Assembly: GCF_051124815.1 (NCBI RefSeq)
Contig: NZ_CP118485.1
Span: forward strand, 2,480,001 to 2,544,000
Direction: 5' to 3'
Length of the DNA stretch: 64,000 nt
Source of the DNA: Azospirillum sp051124815
GTDB lineage: Bacteria > Pseudomonadota > Alphaproteobacteria > Azospirillales > Azospirillaceae
Positions 17,309 to 26,201 of the stretch are shown here, one piece after another (position 1 is the first letter of the stretch; the number at the start of each line of letters is the position of its first letter). The notes under the pieces are model-generated. The model saw nothing but the letters and a program-made list of their open reading frames with translations. It searched no databases and had not been told where the DNA came from. The position numbers and the translations under genes are program-made.

Positions 17309-18913
17309 TCAATGCCGGAAGTGCCGCATTCCGGTCAGCACCATCGCCAGACCCTTCTCGTCCGCGGCGGCGATCACGTCGGCGTCGCGGATCGAACCGC
17401 CGGGCTGGATCACCGCGGTCACACCCGCTTCCGCGGCTGCCAGCAGGCCGTCGGCAAACGGGAAGAAGGCGTCCGACGCAACCACCGACCCCTTGGTCAG
17501 CGGCTCGGCCAGACCGGCGGCCTTGGCGGCTTCGGCCGACTTGATGGCGGCGATGCGGGCCGAGTCGACGCGGCTCATCTGGCCGGCGCCGACGCCGACA
17601 GTGGCGCCGTTCTTGGCATAGACGATGGCGTTCGACTTGACGTGCTTCGCGACGCGGAAGGCGAACAGCAGGTCGGCCAGCTCCTGTTCGGTCGGCGCGC
17701 GCTTGGTGACGACCTTCAGCTCGGCCGGGTTGACGCGGCCGCTGTCGCGGTTCTGCAGCAGGAAGCCGCCCGACAGCTGCTTGATCATCATGCCGGGCTC
17801 GGCCGGGTTCGGCACGTCCTTGGTCAGCAGGACGCGCAGGTTCTTCTTGGTCGCCAGCAGCGCGCGGGCGGCCTCGTCGGCGTCGGGGGCGATCACCACC
17901 TCGGCGAACAGCTTGGAGATCTCCTCGGCCGTCTCGGCGTCAAGGCTGCGGTTGACGGCGATGATGCCGCCGAAGGCGCTGACCGGGTCGCACAGCAGGG
18001 CCGACTTGTAGGCATCCAGCAGGTTCGCACCCTGGGCCACGCCGCAGGGGTTGGCGTGCTTGATGATGGCGACGGCCGGCTGCTCGAACTCCGCCACCAG
18101 TTCGAAGGCGGCGTCGGTGTCGTTCAGGTTGTTGTAGGACAGCTCCTTGCCCTGCAGCTGCACGGCGGTGGCGACGCCCGGACGCTTCTCGCCGGTGACG
18201 TAGAAGGCCGCCTGCTGGTGCGGGTTCTCGCCATAGCGCAGGGTCTGGGCCAGCGAACCCGACAGGGTGGTGCGCGGCGGGAAGGTCTCGCCCAGCTGGC
18301 CGGCCAGCCAGGTGGAGATGGCGGCGTCGTAGGCGGCGGTGCGGGCATAGGCGCGCTGCGCCAGCTTGCGACGCAGGGCCAGCGTGACGCAGCCGTCATG
18401 GGTCGCAAGCTCGTCCATCACCGCCTCGTAATCGGACGGCTCGGTGACGATGGCGACGAAATCGTGGTTCTTGGCGGCGGCGCGGATCATCGCCGGCCCG
18501 CCGATGTCGATGTTCTCGACGCAGTCGTCATAGGCCGCGCCCTTGGCGACCGTCGCCTCGAACGGGTAGAGATTGACCACCACCAGATCGATGCCGGGGA
18601 TGTCGTGCTGGGCCATCGCGTCGGCATGGATGTCGCGGCGGGCCAGGATGCCGCCATGGACCCGCGGGTGCAGAGTCTTGACGCGGCCGTCCATGATCTC
18701 CGGGAAACCGGTGTGGTCGGAGACCTCCTTGACCGGCACGCCGGCCTCGGCCAGACGCTGGGCCGAACCACCGGTCGACAGGATCTCGACGCCGCGGGCA
18801 GCGAGCGCCTTGCCCAGTTCCACCAGACCGGCCTTGTCGGACACGGAAATCAGGGCGCGGGTGATGCGGACCTTGTCGGGAGCGGGGGCGTGGTTGGCTT
18901 TGGGCGGGCTCAT
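17309..18913 (-). CDS. purH: Bifunctional AICAR transformylase / IMP cyclohydrolase
   Basis: PurH carries out the last two steps of IMP synthesis: formylation of AICAR and ring closure. The N-terminal cyclohydrolase domain shows ALISVSDKAGL, ILSTGGSA and GFPEIMDGRVKTLHPRVHGG. The C-terminal transformylase domain shows LRYGENPHQQAAFY, ELSYNNLND, the active-site KHANPCG and SDAFFPFADG. At 534 residues it is full length. The ATG at 18913 begins the normal N-terminus. Confidence 0.95.
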   Translation of the reverse strand: MSPPKANHAPAPDKVRITRALISVSDKAGLVELGKALAARGVEILSTGGSAQRLAEAGVPVKEVSDHTGFPEIMDGRVKTLHPRVHGGILARRDIHADAMAQHDIPGIDLVVVNLYPFEATVAKGAAYDDCVENIDIGGPAMIRAAAKNHDFVAIVTEPSDYEAVMDELATHDGCVTLALRRKLAQRAYARTAAYDAAISTWLAGQLGETFPPRTTLSGSLAQTLRYGENPHQQAAFYVTGEKRPGVATAVQLQGKELSYNNLNDTDAAFELVAEFEQPAVAIIKHANPCGVAQGANLLDAYKSALLCDPVSAFGGIIAVNRSLDAETAEEISKLFAEVVIAPDADEAARALLATKKNLRVLLTKDVPNPAEPGMMIKQLSGGFLLQNRDSGRVNPAELKVVTKRAPTEQELADLLFAFRVAKHVKSNAIVYAKNGATVGVGAGQMSRVDSARIAAIKSAEAAKAAGLAEPLTKGSVVASDAFFPFADGLLAAAEAGVTAVIQPGGSIRDADVIAAADEKGLAMVLTGMRHFRH

Positions 18914-18993
18914 GGCGTCATCCTGATCGCTGCGGGTGGTGCGTTGGACCGCAGGCAACCGGGGAGACCCGGACAAGCACGGAAGAAGAAAAG

Positions 18994-19111
18994 CACGGAC
19001 GGCCACGGAAATGCCGCTCGGCTGTGCTTATCCCCGCCCGCCCGCCCGCACATATGCCGGTCCGGACGGACATGGATAAGCACGGCGAGACGAGTCCCGT
19101 GGTCGTCCGTG
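18994..19111. repeat. Diverged inverted repeat behind the purH start
   Basis: CACGGACGGCCACGG at the left is repeated in inverted form as CCGTGGTCGTCCGTG at the right with one mismatch. Related CACGG and CCGTG words continue to about 19,140. This is probably a dispersed intergenic repeat; it also lies where a purH promoter is expected. Confidence 0.5.
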
Positions 19112-19199
19112 CCCCAAATCCCGTGTTCATCCGTGTTTCCACGCCCCTTCCGAAAGGAATAGGCCCGGCCACCGCGGATGGGCGCGATTTACGCCGCCT

Positions 19200-19225
19200 T
19201 GCGCTCGCGGCGCAAGGCCCATTTC
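19200..19225. repeat. 26-bp direct repeat, left copy, of the 838-bp element
   Basis: TGCGCTCGCGGCGCAAGGCC followed by CATTTC is identical to the copy at 20038-20063. Read on the minus strand it encodes KWALRRER, the C-terminal end of the heparinase-like protein, and is followed in frame by Lys-Ala-Ala and a TAA stop at 19189-19191. Confidence 0.92.
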
Positions 19226-19471
19226 TGCAAGTTACATCATCAAAAAGACAGTAGGAGAATATCTAAAGTACTTGTATATCAGATGCTAGAATACTTATGT
19301 ATTCATTTAGTGTACATACGCAAAATAGAAATAAAATTTCTTCCTGTTGCGCCGCATTATCAAAGAATAACGCCGGAACGGCAGATCTTATCTCCGTGAA
19401 TATGTGATTGACCTTTGGTTATCTGCATATTACAAAGCCGACCCCTCAATGTCTCCGTCCTTACAGACGTG

Positions 19472-19948
19472 ATGTCATTTTGGAATGCTGACTGCATCGT
19501 CAGTAAAACCAAACTGAAGAGTATCGTGAAAATGCCAAGCGAAGGTAACTCTACCGACAGAAGCGATCACATCAATGGGAATGGCCTTGATATTGAGGCC
19601 TTTCTGACAAAAAACCTTTTGATCAAGCTTGAGTCTATTGGGTTCTTGTCAGAAGACAAAGAAGCAGAGATCAAAGCATCATCCTCTGCCTGCAGAAAAA
19701 TCCTCGCATCTTCGCAGCGCCAGAACCGCTTGAACGCAGCTCTACAGCGCTGCCAAATGAAGCAACGATCTTTGCTGGTTAGAGCAAATCGAGACAAGCT
19801 TTCTCTGCTTCTCGACAAGTTTGTTGAGAAAGCATGCGCAACGTACGAGAAATCTACCAACCAAACTTCTGCAGGAAAATCAATCTGCTCAATTATAAGC
19901 CAAGATATAATGGAGATGATTGCGGCAGAAGCAATCAGACGCAGATAA
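19472..19948 (+). CDS. AT-rich hypothetical protein of the small element
   Basis: The frame encodes 158 residues from the first ATG; another possible start is the ATG at 19532 and a TTG at 19415 is also in frame. The product is rich in Ser, Lys, Asn and Ile, is largely helical in pattern (IKASSSACRKILASSQRQ, LLVRANRDKLSLLLDKF) and has no membrane segment. Base and codon use differ sharply from all neighbours, which points to recent transfer. A hairpin terminator follows. I recognise no family and infer no function. Confidence 0.6.
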   Translation: MSFWNADCIVSKTKLKSIVKMPSEGNSTDRSDHINGNGLDIEAFLTKNLLIKLESIGFLSEDKEAEIKASSSACRKILASSQRQNRLNAALQRCQMKQRSLLVRANRDKLSLLLDKFVEKACATYEKSTNQTSAGKSICSIISQDIMEMIAAEAIRRR

Positions 19949-19990
19949 TATCTGCCCAGGAAGATTTCATTTCAATGAGAATAAATATTT

Positions 19991-20025
19991 AAGGGCCGGG
20001 ATTTTTATCTCGGCCCTTTTCACTC
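19991..20025 (+). terminator. Rho-independent terminator of the element gene
   Basis: AAGGGCCGGGA and TCTCGGCCCTTTT form a stem around a T-rich loop, with a TTTT end. It follows the AT-rich gene by about 45 bp and also lies directly behind the new heparinase stop codon on the other strand. Confidence 0.7.
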
Positions 20026-20029
20026 CTTC

Positions 20030-21694
20030 CTAACGGCTGCGCTCGCGGCGCAAGGCCCATTTCACCGTCAGACCCTCGGGTCCGCATTGTCCCTGCATCA
20101 TGATCTGCCGGCTGCGGCGCGGCTCGTCCCCGCTGCCGAGATAGACGCTCTCCGCCACCTCCAGCACAGCGCCGGTCACCCGCATGCGCCAGGCATTGCC
20201 GCTGGGCAGGCGCAGAAGCACCTGATCGTTGCGCCCATCGCCCTGCCCTTGGACCGGCACCACCTCGACATTGGGGTGCAGGTGGAAGCGGATGGCGTAG
20301 GGCTGCGGCTGCGGCGTGGCGCCGATCACCGGCTCAAGCGTGTCCTCGCCGCGCAGGTCCTCGCCATTGTCGGCCAGATAGACGCGTCGGCGGTGCAGCA
20401 GGCCGAAGCCCTTGCTGTAGCCGTTGTGGCTGGCGACCACCAGCATGGCGCCGTCGGATTCCTGCCGTTCGCAACTGACATTCGTCGGCCGGCGGCCCAG
20501 CCCACCCTTCTCCAGCACTTCCGACGAGTTGGTATCGGCCACCACCATGGTCGAATGAGCGGAGGTCCCGGCCAGCGCCGCGCGCCAGGGGCCGCGCTGG
20601 GACGGATGGCTGCCGCAATTGACGATCAGCCGCTCCTTGTTGACGGAGACCTCCATCGACAGGGTGCCGGCATGGGCGGTGCGGTCCAGTCCGGCCGGCG
20701 GCGGCGCACCGGTGTCGAGCAGCACCAGCGTGCGCCCGGCGAGCAGCCGCTCGAACCCGGTGTGCGGCGCGCTTTTCAGCGGACGGCCGCGGGCGTCGGC
20801 CTGGGCCAGCACCGTGTCGATCAGTGCCGGCTCCTCCTCCCGCCCGCCGTTGAACAGGGCGAGCCCGCCATCGAAATGGCGGAAGAAGCGCAGGGCCGGC
20901 GTCATGCGGTCGATGGCGTGCTGGAGGCTTTCCGGCACCTCCTCCTTCGCGACGCGCAGCACGGCGCGCATGTCGATCAGGTCGCGCAGAACCCGCATCT
21001 GGATCGACGGGTTGCGCTCCACATGGCCGCCGTCGGGCAGGATCTGGCGCGGCAACTCCTTGTCGAGCAGGCGCAACGCCTCCCGCGCCGCCTTGTCCTG
21101 GTCGGGCAGGCAATAGCCGCCATAGAGCAGACCCTTGATCGCGCCGATCAGCCGTTCGCCGTCCAGCTTGGCCGGCGCCACCCGCAGCAGGTGGCGAAGC
21201 TGGCGCGCCATGCTTTCGAACACGCGGGCGCGGAACTCGTCGTCGGCCGACGCGCAGTAGAAGTCATGCAGACCGATCCAACTGGCCAGCCGCACGCCCA
21301 GCACGTCGGGCGCCCAGCTCTGCGCGTGCCAGCCGCCATTCTGGTCCAGCCACGACCACACCAGCACCCGCGCCCGGCGCCGCGCGGTGTCGCCGCCGAC
21401 CGCCCGCAGGTCGCGCAGCCACTCGAAGCCATGGGCGGCGCGCAGCCAGCCGGCGCCGGCGCCCTGGGGCCGCCAATTGGGCGCCCCGTTGGGATCGACC
21501 ATGACCGGCTGCCCGGCGAAGCTCATCCGCCCGGCCAGCATGGCGTTGCCGGTGTCGGTGTCGCCCGGCCAGGGATCGGGCGGGATCACCGCCAGCGCCC
21601 CCGGCGCCTTGCCGCCCAGCATCAGGGCGTAGAGGGGATTCCCGTAGGCAAGGCGCGCCATGCCGCTGCGAAACCGTCCGTTCCCGTCGCCCAT
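20030..21694 (-). CDS. Heparinase II/III family protein, altered C-terminus
   Basis: The 554-residue protein has the alpha/alpha-toroid N-terminal half (WSWLDQNGGWHAQSWAPDV, SWIGLHDFY, GGHVERNPSIQMRVLRDL) and the beta-sandwich heparinase C-terminal half (NCGSHPSQRGPWRAALAGTSAHST). These enzymes are polysaccharide lyases, or take part in exopolysaccharide maturation. No signal peptide is obvious. The last two codons and the stop are supplied by the inserted element; without it the protein would end KWALRRERKAA. Loss of one to three end residues is unlikely to abolish function. Confidence 0.88.
   Translation of the reverse strand: MGDGNGRFRSGMARLAYGNPLYALMLGGKAPGALAVIPPDPWPGDTDTGNAMLAGRMSFAGQPVMVDPNGAPNWRPQGAGAGWLRAAHGFEWLRDLRAVGGDTARRRARVLVWSWLDQNGGWHAQSWAPDVLGVRLASWIGLHDFYCASADDEFRARVFESMARQLRHLLRVAPAKLDGERLIGAIKGLLYGGYCLPDQDKAAREALRLLDKELPRQILPDGGHVERNPSIQMRVLRDLIDMRAVLRVAKEEVPESLQHAIDRMTPALRFFRHFDGGLALFNGGREEEPALIDTVLAQADARGRPLKSAPHTGFERLLAGRTLVLLDTGAPPPAGLDRTAHAGTLSMEVSVNKERLIVNCGSHPSQRGPWRAALAGTSAHSTMVVADTNSSEVLEKGGLGRRPTNVSCERQESDGAMLVVASHNGYSKGFGLLHRRRVYLADNGEDLRGEDTLEPVIGATPQPQPYAIRFHLHPNVEVVPVQGQGDGRNDQVLLRLPSGNAWRMRVTGAVLEVAESVYLGSGDEPRRSRQIMMQGQCGPEGLTVKWALRRERSR
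20038..20063. repeat. 26-bp direct repeat, right copy, of the 838-bp element
   Basis: This copy is identical over 26 bp to 19200-19225 and forms part of the present coding end of the heparinase-like gene. Identity stops sharply on both sides, as expected for a recombination core. Confidence 0.92.
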
Positions 21695-21859
21695 CTGCGC
21701 CGACTCCTTCAGGACCGCGAGCGGCGTCGACGGCCGGCGGAGGGTAATGATGCGGTGCGGGAGAACACAGGCGAAAGCATAGGTGGTGTCGTATCAATTC
21801 GCCGCCCGCACCGCAAGACGGGCCTGGGATTTATCCCGCGGTGCGGACCGCTCAAGGCC

Positions 21860-23155
21860 TCAGGCCGGGCGTCGGCGCAGGCGCGCCACGAAGAAGCCGT
21901 CGATCCCGCCGAGGTCGGCCAGCATGCCCGGAAGGCTGCGAACCTCTCCCGCCTCGTTGATCGGCTCCGACAGGCCGCCGAGCTCGTCGGCGGTCACAGG
22001 CCAACGCTCCACCCGCCTGTCCTGTTCCAGCAGACGGGCGACCTGCGCCTCCCCCTCCTCCGGCTGGATCGAGCAGGTGCAGTAGACCAGCGTGCCGCCG
22101 GGCTTCACCAGCTCGACCGAGCGGGCGAGCAGCCGCGACTGGGCACGGGCGAGCTTGGCGATGTCGTCCGGCGTCTTGACCCGCAGGATGTCGGGATGGC
22201 GCCGGATCGCACCCGTGGCCGAGCAGGGCGCGTCGAGCAGCACGGCGTCGGCCGGCTCCTCCGGTTCCCAGGTGGCGGCGTCGGCAGCCAGCACCTCGGC
22301 CTCCAGCCGCAGGCGTTTCAGGTTCTCCGTCACCCGCTCCAGCCGGCGGGCCGAGCGGTCGATGGCGGTGACCTGCGCCCCCTGCACCACCAGCTGCGCC
22401 GTCTTGCCGCCGGGGGCGGCGCACAGGTCGAACACCCGCTTGGCCCGGAGATCGCCGAACAGCTTGGCCGGCAGCGAGGCGGCGAGGTCCTGGATCCACC
22501 ATTCACCGTCCTCGAAGCCGGGAAGCTCGGTCACCGACCCGCCGGGCGGGCGGCGCAGCGACCCGGTCGGCAGCAGGGTGGCACCCAGCCGCTCGGCCCA
22601 GCCCTCCGGATCCGATTTCACCGTGATGTCCAGCGGCGCCTCGTGCAGGTGCGCCTCGACGATGCCGCGGGTGCGGGCGGTGCCGTAGGCGGAGCGCCAG
22701 GACAGCCACAGCCAGTCCGGCGTGTTGAGCCGCCCGGCATCCTGCCGCGCCGCCATCTCCGCCCCCTCGCGCCCGATGCGGCGCAGGACGGCATTGATCA
22801 GCCCCTTGTAGGGAGCGGCATTGCGCGCGGCTGCCAGCTCCACCGCGGTGTCGACGGCGGCATGGGCGGGGGTGTTCAGGAACACCAGCTGCGCCGTGCC
22901 CAGCCGCAGCATGTCGTGGATCGCCGCCTTGGGCAGGCCCGGCTTGGCGAGGCTGGCCTGGATCATCTCGTCGATCTGGCCCAGCCGGCGCAGGACGGTG
23001 GCGACCAGCAGGCGGACGAAGCCGCGGTCGCGCGGCTGCAGCGCCGCCAGTTCGGGATGCGCGTCGAACGCGTCGTCGAAGGGAACGGACTTGCGCAGCA
23101 CGTCGCGCAGCAAGTCGAGCGCAACGCCGCGGGCGGCGAGGGAAGTGTCGGTCAT
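21860..23155 (-). CDS. rsmB: RsmB/NOP-type 16S rRNA m5C methyltransferase
   Basis: The 431-residue protein has an N-terminal NusB-like RNA-binding domain (residues 1-140, with FDDAFDAHPELAALQPRDRG) and a SAM-dependent methyltransferase domain. The SAM site is VFDLCAAPGGKTAQL. The two catalytic cysteines are in LDAPCSATGAIRRHPD and VYCTCSIQPEEGE. It makes 5-methylcytosine in 16S rRNA (position 967 in E. coli). It is followed after about 165 bp by the heparinase-like gene on the same strand, an order common in alphaproteobacteria. Confidence 0.9.
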   Translation of the reverse strand: MTDTSLAARGVALDLLRDVLRKSVPFDDAFDAHPELAALQPRDRGFVRLLVATVLRRLGQIDEMIQASLAKPGLPKAAIHDMLRLGTAQLVFLNTPAHAAVDTAVELAAARNAAPYKGLINAVLRRIGREGAEMAARQDAGRLNTPDWLWLSWRSAYGTARTRGIVEAHLHEAPLDITVKSDPEGWAERLGATLLPTGSLRRPPGGSVTELPGFEDGEWWIQDLAASLPAKLFGDLRAKRVFDLCAAPGGKTAQLVVQGAQVTAIDRSARRLERVTENLKRLRLEAEVLAADAATWEPEEPADAVLLDAPCSATGAIRRHPDILRVKTPDDIAKLARAQSRLLARSVELVKPGGTLVYCTCSIQPEEGEAQVARLLEQDRRVERWPVTADELGGLSEPINEAGEVRSLPGMLADLGGIDGFFVARLRRRPA

Positions 23156-23305
23156 GGATTAGGATCTAGCGCGCCGGACGGCCAGTGTCGATAAGGGATG
23201 CCCGGTGTTTCCAAGCTGTGGAGCGCGAAAATGCGGGGCCGGAAAAAGCGAAGGGCCGGTGCGTTGCCGCCCGGCCCTTTGGTCTTCGCTTCTCTACCGG
23301 AGAAC

Positions 23306-23380
23306 TGGAGCGGGCGAAGGGATTCGAACCCTCGACCCCAACCTTGGCAAGGTTGTGCTCTACCCCTGAGCTACGCCCGC
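23306..23380 (-). tRNA. tRNA-Gly (GCC)
   Basis: On the minus strand the 75-nt gene starts GCGGGCGTAGCTCAGGGGTA and folds into a full cloverleaf. The anticodon arm is AACCTTGCCAAGGTT with anticodon GCC. The T arm carries GGTTCGAATCC, and the acceptor stem closes as CGCCCGC with discriminator T and an encoded CCA. Confidence 0.96.
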
Positions 23381-23568
23381 GCTCCCGTCGTCCGGGAGCC
23401 GCTTTCTACGGAAACGCGGCCTCCGCCGCAAGAGGAAAATTCACCCTCCTATCACTTTTTTCGCAACACCCTTCCCCTCCCCTGCTGCGCCGCGGCACCG
23501 GGCGCCTTGCGTCCCGGCGGAGGCGCGCTATGGTACGCAACCATACGGCAACGGATGGAGAGTGCGGC

Positions 23569-24360
23569 ATGGCCGGCACCATCACTCTGACCCGCGATGG
23601 AGCGGTCGCGACCCTGACCCTGTCCAACCCGGACAAGCTGAACGCCTTCGACAAGCCGATGTGGCATGCCCTGATCGGCCATCTGACCGCGCTTGAGGCC
23701 GACGAGGGAACCCGCGTCGTGGTGATGCGCGGCGGCCCCGGCGCCAACGGCTCCCGCACCTTCTCCCCCGGCGCCGACATCTCGGAGTTCGAGAGCGAGC
23801 GCAACAGCCCGGAACAGGGTGCCGGCTACGGCGACCTGATGGACGAGGGGCTGGACGGCTTGCGCGCCTTGCGCCACCCGGTTCTGGCCGCCATCGACGG
23901 CCCCTGCTGCGGCATCGGTCTGGCGGTGGCGCTGGCCTGCGACCTCCGGGTCTGTTCGGAGAGCAGCCGCTTCGGTGTGCCGGTCAGCCGGCTCGGCATC
24001 TCGATGGGACCGACGGAGCTGAAGCTGGTCGCCGACGTCGCCGGCGGCCCGGCGGCGCTGGAGATCCTGCTGGAAGGCCGCGTCTTCGGCGCGGCGGAGG
24101 CCAAGGACAAGAACCTCGTCCACCGCGTCGTCGCGGACGAAGGCTTCGAGGCGGAGATCGCCGCCACGATCCAGCGCATCGCCGCCGGCGCGCCGCTGGC
24201 CGCTACCCTGCACAAGCGCTATGTCCGCCGCCTGTCCGACCCGGCGCCGCTGACCGAGGCGGAGATCGCCGAATGCTACCGCTGCTTCGGCACCGAAGAC
24301 TTCCGCGAGGGCTACCGCGCTTTCCTGGAGAAGCGGAAGCCGGTGTTTACGGGACGCTGA
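23569..24360 (+). CDS. Enoyl-CoA hydratase/isomerase family protein
   Basis: The 263-residue crotonase-fold protein shows the first oxyanion-hole motif in FSPGADISEF and the second in GPCCGIGLAVALACDLR. SRLGISMGPTELKLVADV corresponds to the loop that bears a catalytic Glu in true hydratases; here the pattern is only partly kept, so it may be a hydratase, isomerase or related lyase. It handles acyl-CoA thioesters in fatty-acid or aromatic degradation. The ATG at 23569 follows GGAGAG. Confidence 0.85.
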   Translation: MAGTITLTRDGAVATLTLSNPDKLNAFDKPMWHALIGHLTALEADEGTRVVVMRGGPGANGSRTFSPGADISEFESERNSPEQGAGYGDLMDEGLDGLRALRHPVLAAIDGPCCGIGLAVALACDLRVCSESSRFGVPVSRLGISMGPTELKLVADVAGGPAALEILLEGRVFGAAEAKDKNLVHRVVADEGFEAEIAATIQRIAAGAPLAATLHKRYVRRLSDPAPLTEAEIAECYRCFGTEDFREGYRAFLEKRKPVFTGR

Positions 24361-24481
24361 ACCCTCGTCGATCCGTGGGGTAAAGCGCACTTACGCATGG
24401 CAGGGCTTTCGCATGTGCGATGGTCAATGCGGCGGAACGTCTCACATTCGTAGGGCTTCGCTCCCTGCCTGACGGTCCGTC

Positions 24482-25948
24482 ATGTCGCGCGTCACCCCGC
24501 TGATCATCGCCTGCGCCCTGTTCATGGAGAATCTCGACGCGACGGTGATCGCCACCGCGCTGCCGGCGATCGCGCGGTCGATGGGCGAGGATCCCCTGCG
24601 GCTCAGTCTGGCGATGACCTCCTACATGCTGGCGCTGGCGGTGTTCCTGCCGGTCAGCGGCTGGGCGGCGGACCGTTACGGCGCGCGCACCGTCTTCGCC
24701 AGCGCCATCGGCGTCTTCACGCTGGGCTCGGTCGCCTGCGGCCTGTCGAACGGGCTGGCGGAGCTGGTCGCCGCCCGCATCGTCCAGGGGATCGGCGGGG
24801 CGATGATGGTGCCGGTCGGCCGGCTGATCCTGCTGCGCACGGTGCCGAAGGACCAGCTGGTGACGGCGATGGCGCGGATGACCCTGCCGGCGCTGATCGG
24901 GCCGGCGCTGGGGCCGCTGGTGGGCGGCGCCATCACCACCTATGCCTCGTGGCGCTGGATCTTCTTCATCAACGTGCCGATCGGGCTGGTCGGCATCGCG
25001 CTGGTGCTGGCGCTGATCCCCAACCTGAAGGAGGAGCAGCGCGACCCCTTCGACGCCCGCGGCTTCCTGTGGAGCGCCGTCGCGCTGGCCGCCTTCATGT
25101 TCGGCTTCGAGAATGTCGGGCGCGACCTGCTGCCGGCCACCGCGGTGGCGATCCTGCTGGCGGTGGCGCTGCTGGCGACGCTGGCCTATCTGCGCCATGC
25201 CCGCCGGGTGGCGCGGCCGGTGCTGGACCCGTCGCTGTTCCGGCTGCCGACCTACCGCGCCTCGGTCCTCGGCGGCACGCTGTTCCGCATCGGCATCGGG
25301 GCGGTGCCCTTCCTCATGCCGGTGATGCTGCAGATCGGCTTCGGCCTGACCGCCTTCGAGTCGGGAGCCCTCACCTTCGCCGGGGCGGCGGGGGCGCTGA
25401 CCATGAAGGCGCTGGCCGGCCCGATCCTGCGGCGCTTCGGCTTCCGCCTGGTGCTGACCCTCAACTCGCTGGTCAGCGGCGCGATCCTGGCCGGATACGG
25501 CGCCTTCCGCCCCGACACGCCGCATCTGGTGATCCTGGGCGCACTGCTGCTTGGCGGCTTCTTCCGCTCGCTGCAGTTCACCGGCATGAACACGCTGAGC
25601 TACGCCGAGGTGCCGCAGGCGATGACCAGCCGGGCCAACACGCTGGCCAGCGTGATGCAGCAGCTGTCGCTGAGCCTGGGCGTGGCCGTCGGCGCCACCA
25701 CGCTGCACCTGACCACCCAATGGAGCGGCGGCGCCCTGACCCCGTCCTCCTTCGTTCCCGCCTTCCTGACGGTGGGGCTGATGGCCTGCGCCTCCAGCCT
25801 GCCCTTCTGGCTCCTGCCCGCCGATGCCGGCGACGAGATCAGCGGACATATCGGCAGTCCCCGCCCCGAGACGCACCCCGGATCGCAGCATGAGGCCGCC
25901 CGCAGCGCGACGGTCAAGGCCGCCGCCCTGACCGACGCAGCGGATTAG
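24482..25948 (+). CDS. DHA2-type MFS drug/efflux transporter
   Basis: The 488-residue protein has about 14 hydrophobic helices. The first helix motif FMENLDATVIATALPAIAR is the mark of the drug:H+ antiporter-2 family. WAADRYGARTVF is MFS motif A and RIVQGIGGAMMVPVGRL includes motif B. It probably exports hydrophobic or cationic compounds. It lies 120 bp behind the enoyl-CoA hydratase gene; a functional link is not evident. Confidence 0.88.
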   Translation: MSRVTPLIIACALFMENLDATVIATALPAIARSMGEDPLRLSLAMTSYMLALAVFLPVSGWAADRYGARTVFASAIGVFTLGSVACGLSNGLAELVAARIVQGIGGAMMVPVGRLILLRTVPKDQLVTAMARMTLPALIGPALGPLVGGAITTYASWRWIFFINVPIGLVGIALVLALIPNLKEEQRDPFDARGFLWSAVALAAFMFGFENVGRDLLPATAVAILLAVALLATLAYLRHARRVARPVLDPSLFRLPTYRASVLGGTLFRIGIGAVPFLMPVMLQIGFGLTAFESGALTFAGAAGALTMKALAGPILRRFGFRLVLTLNSLVSGAILAGYGAFRPDTPHLVILGALLLGGFFRSLQFTGMNTLSYAEVPQAMTSRANTLASVMQQLSLSLGVAVGATTLHLTTQWSGGALTPSSFVPAFLTVGLMACASSLPFWLLPADAGDEISGHIGSPRPETHPGSQHEAARSATVKAAALTDAAD

Positions 25949-26201
25949 CAAAGACGGGGGCGAATGGCCGCCGTCCCATTTCCGAGCATCGCAAACACCC
26001 CTATCTATTATACGGATATGCTCGGATCGCTGTGACTTCGGATGAGAATAATTCCGGCGATCATGATTAATTTTCGTGCGAGTCGCTTTTACTAGCGCGT
26101 GCGTTCCGGGCGCGTTCCCGCTATAAACATGCATGGCGGCCATGCGCCGTCCTCAAGATAAACGGGAGGCTCCGGGCGGCTGCGCATCGGGGCGGGACAG
26201 C

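Larger units (their letters stand above)
19226..20063. mobile_element. Small integrase-less inserted element in the heparinase gene
   Basis: An 812-bp AT-rich block plus one 26-bp repeat copy interrupts the 3' end of the heparinase-like gene. Deleting exactly 838 bp joins the two repeats and restores the reading frame, changing the C-terminus from RRER-SR to RRER-KAA. The block holds one gene with its own terminator and no recombinase. A 26-bp duplication is long for a transposon target duplication and fits an attachment-site core better. Confidence 0.7.

Noticed and set aside
17228..19162. A 644-codon plus-strand frame over purH
   Set aside because: It mirrors the third-position GC bias of purH and shows no family motif or ribosome site.
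20087..23194. A plus-strand open frame of more than 1000 codons across the heparinase and rsmB genes
   Set aside because: It is antisense to two well-recognised genes, has His/Arg/Gln/Gly-rich shadow composition and no domain. Long antisense frames are expected at this GC content.
24347..26143. A 598-codon minus-strand frame over the DHA2 exporter
   Set aside because: It has Gln/Arg/His-rich shadow composition and no recognisable domain; the plus-strand gene has clear MFS motifs.
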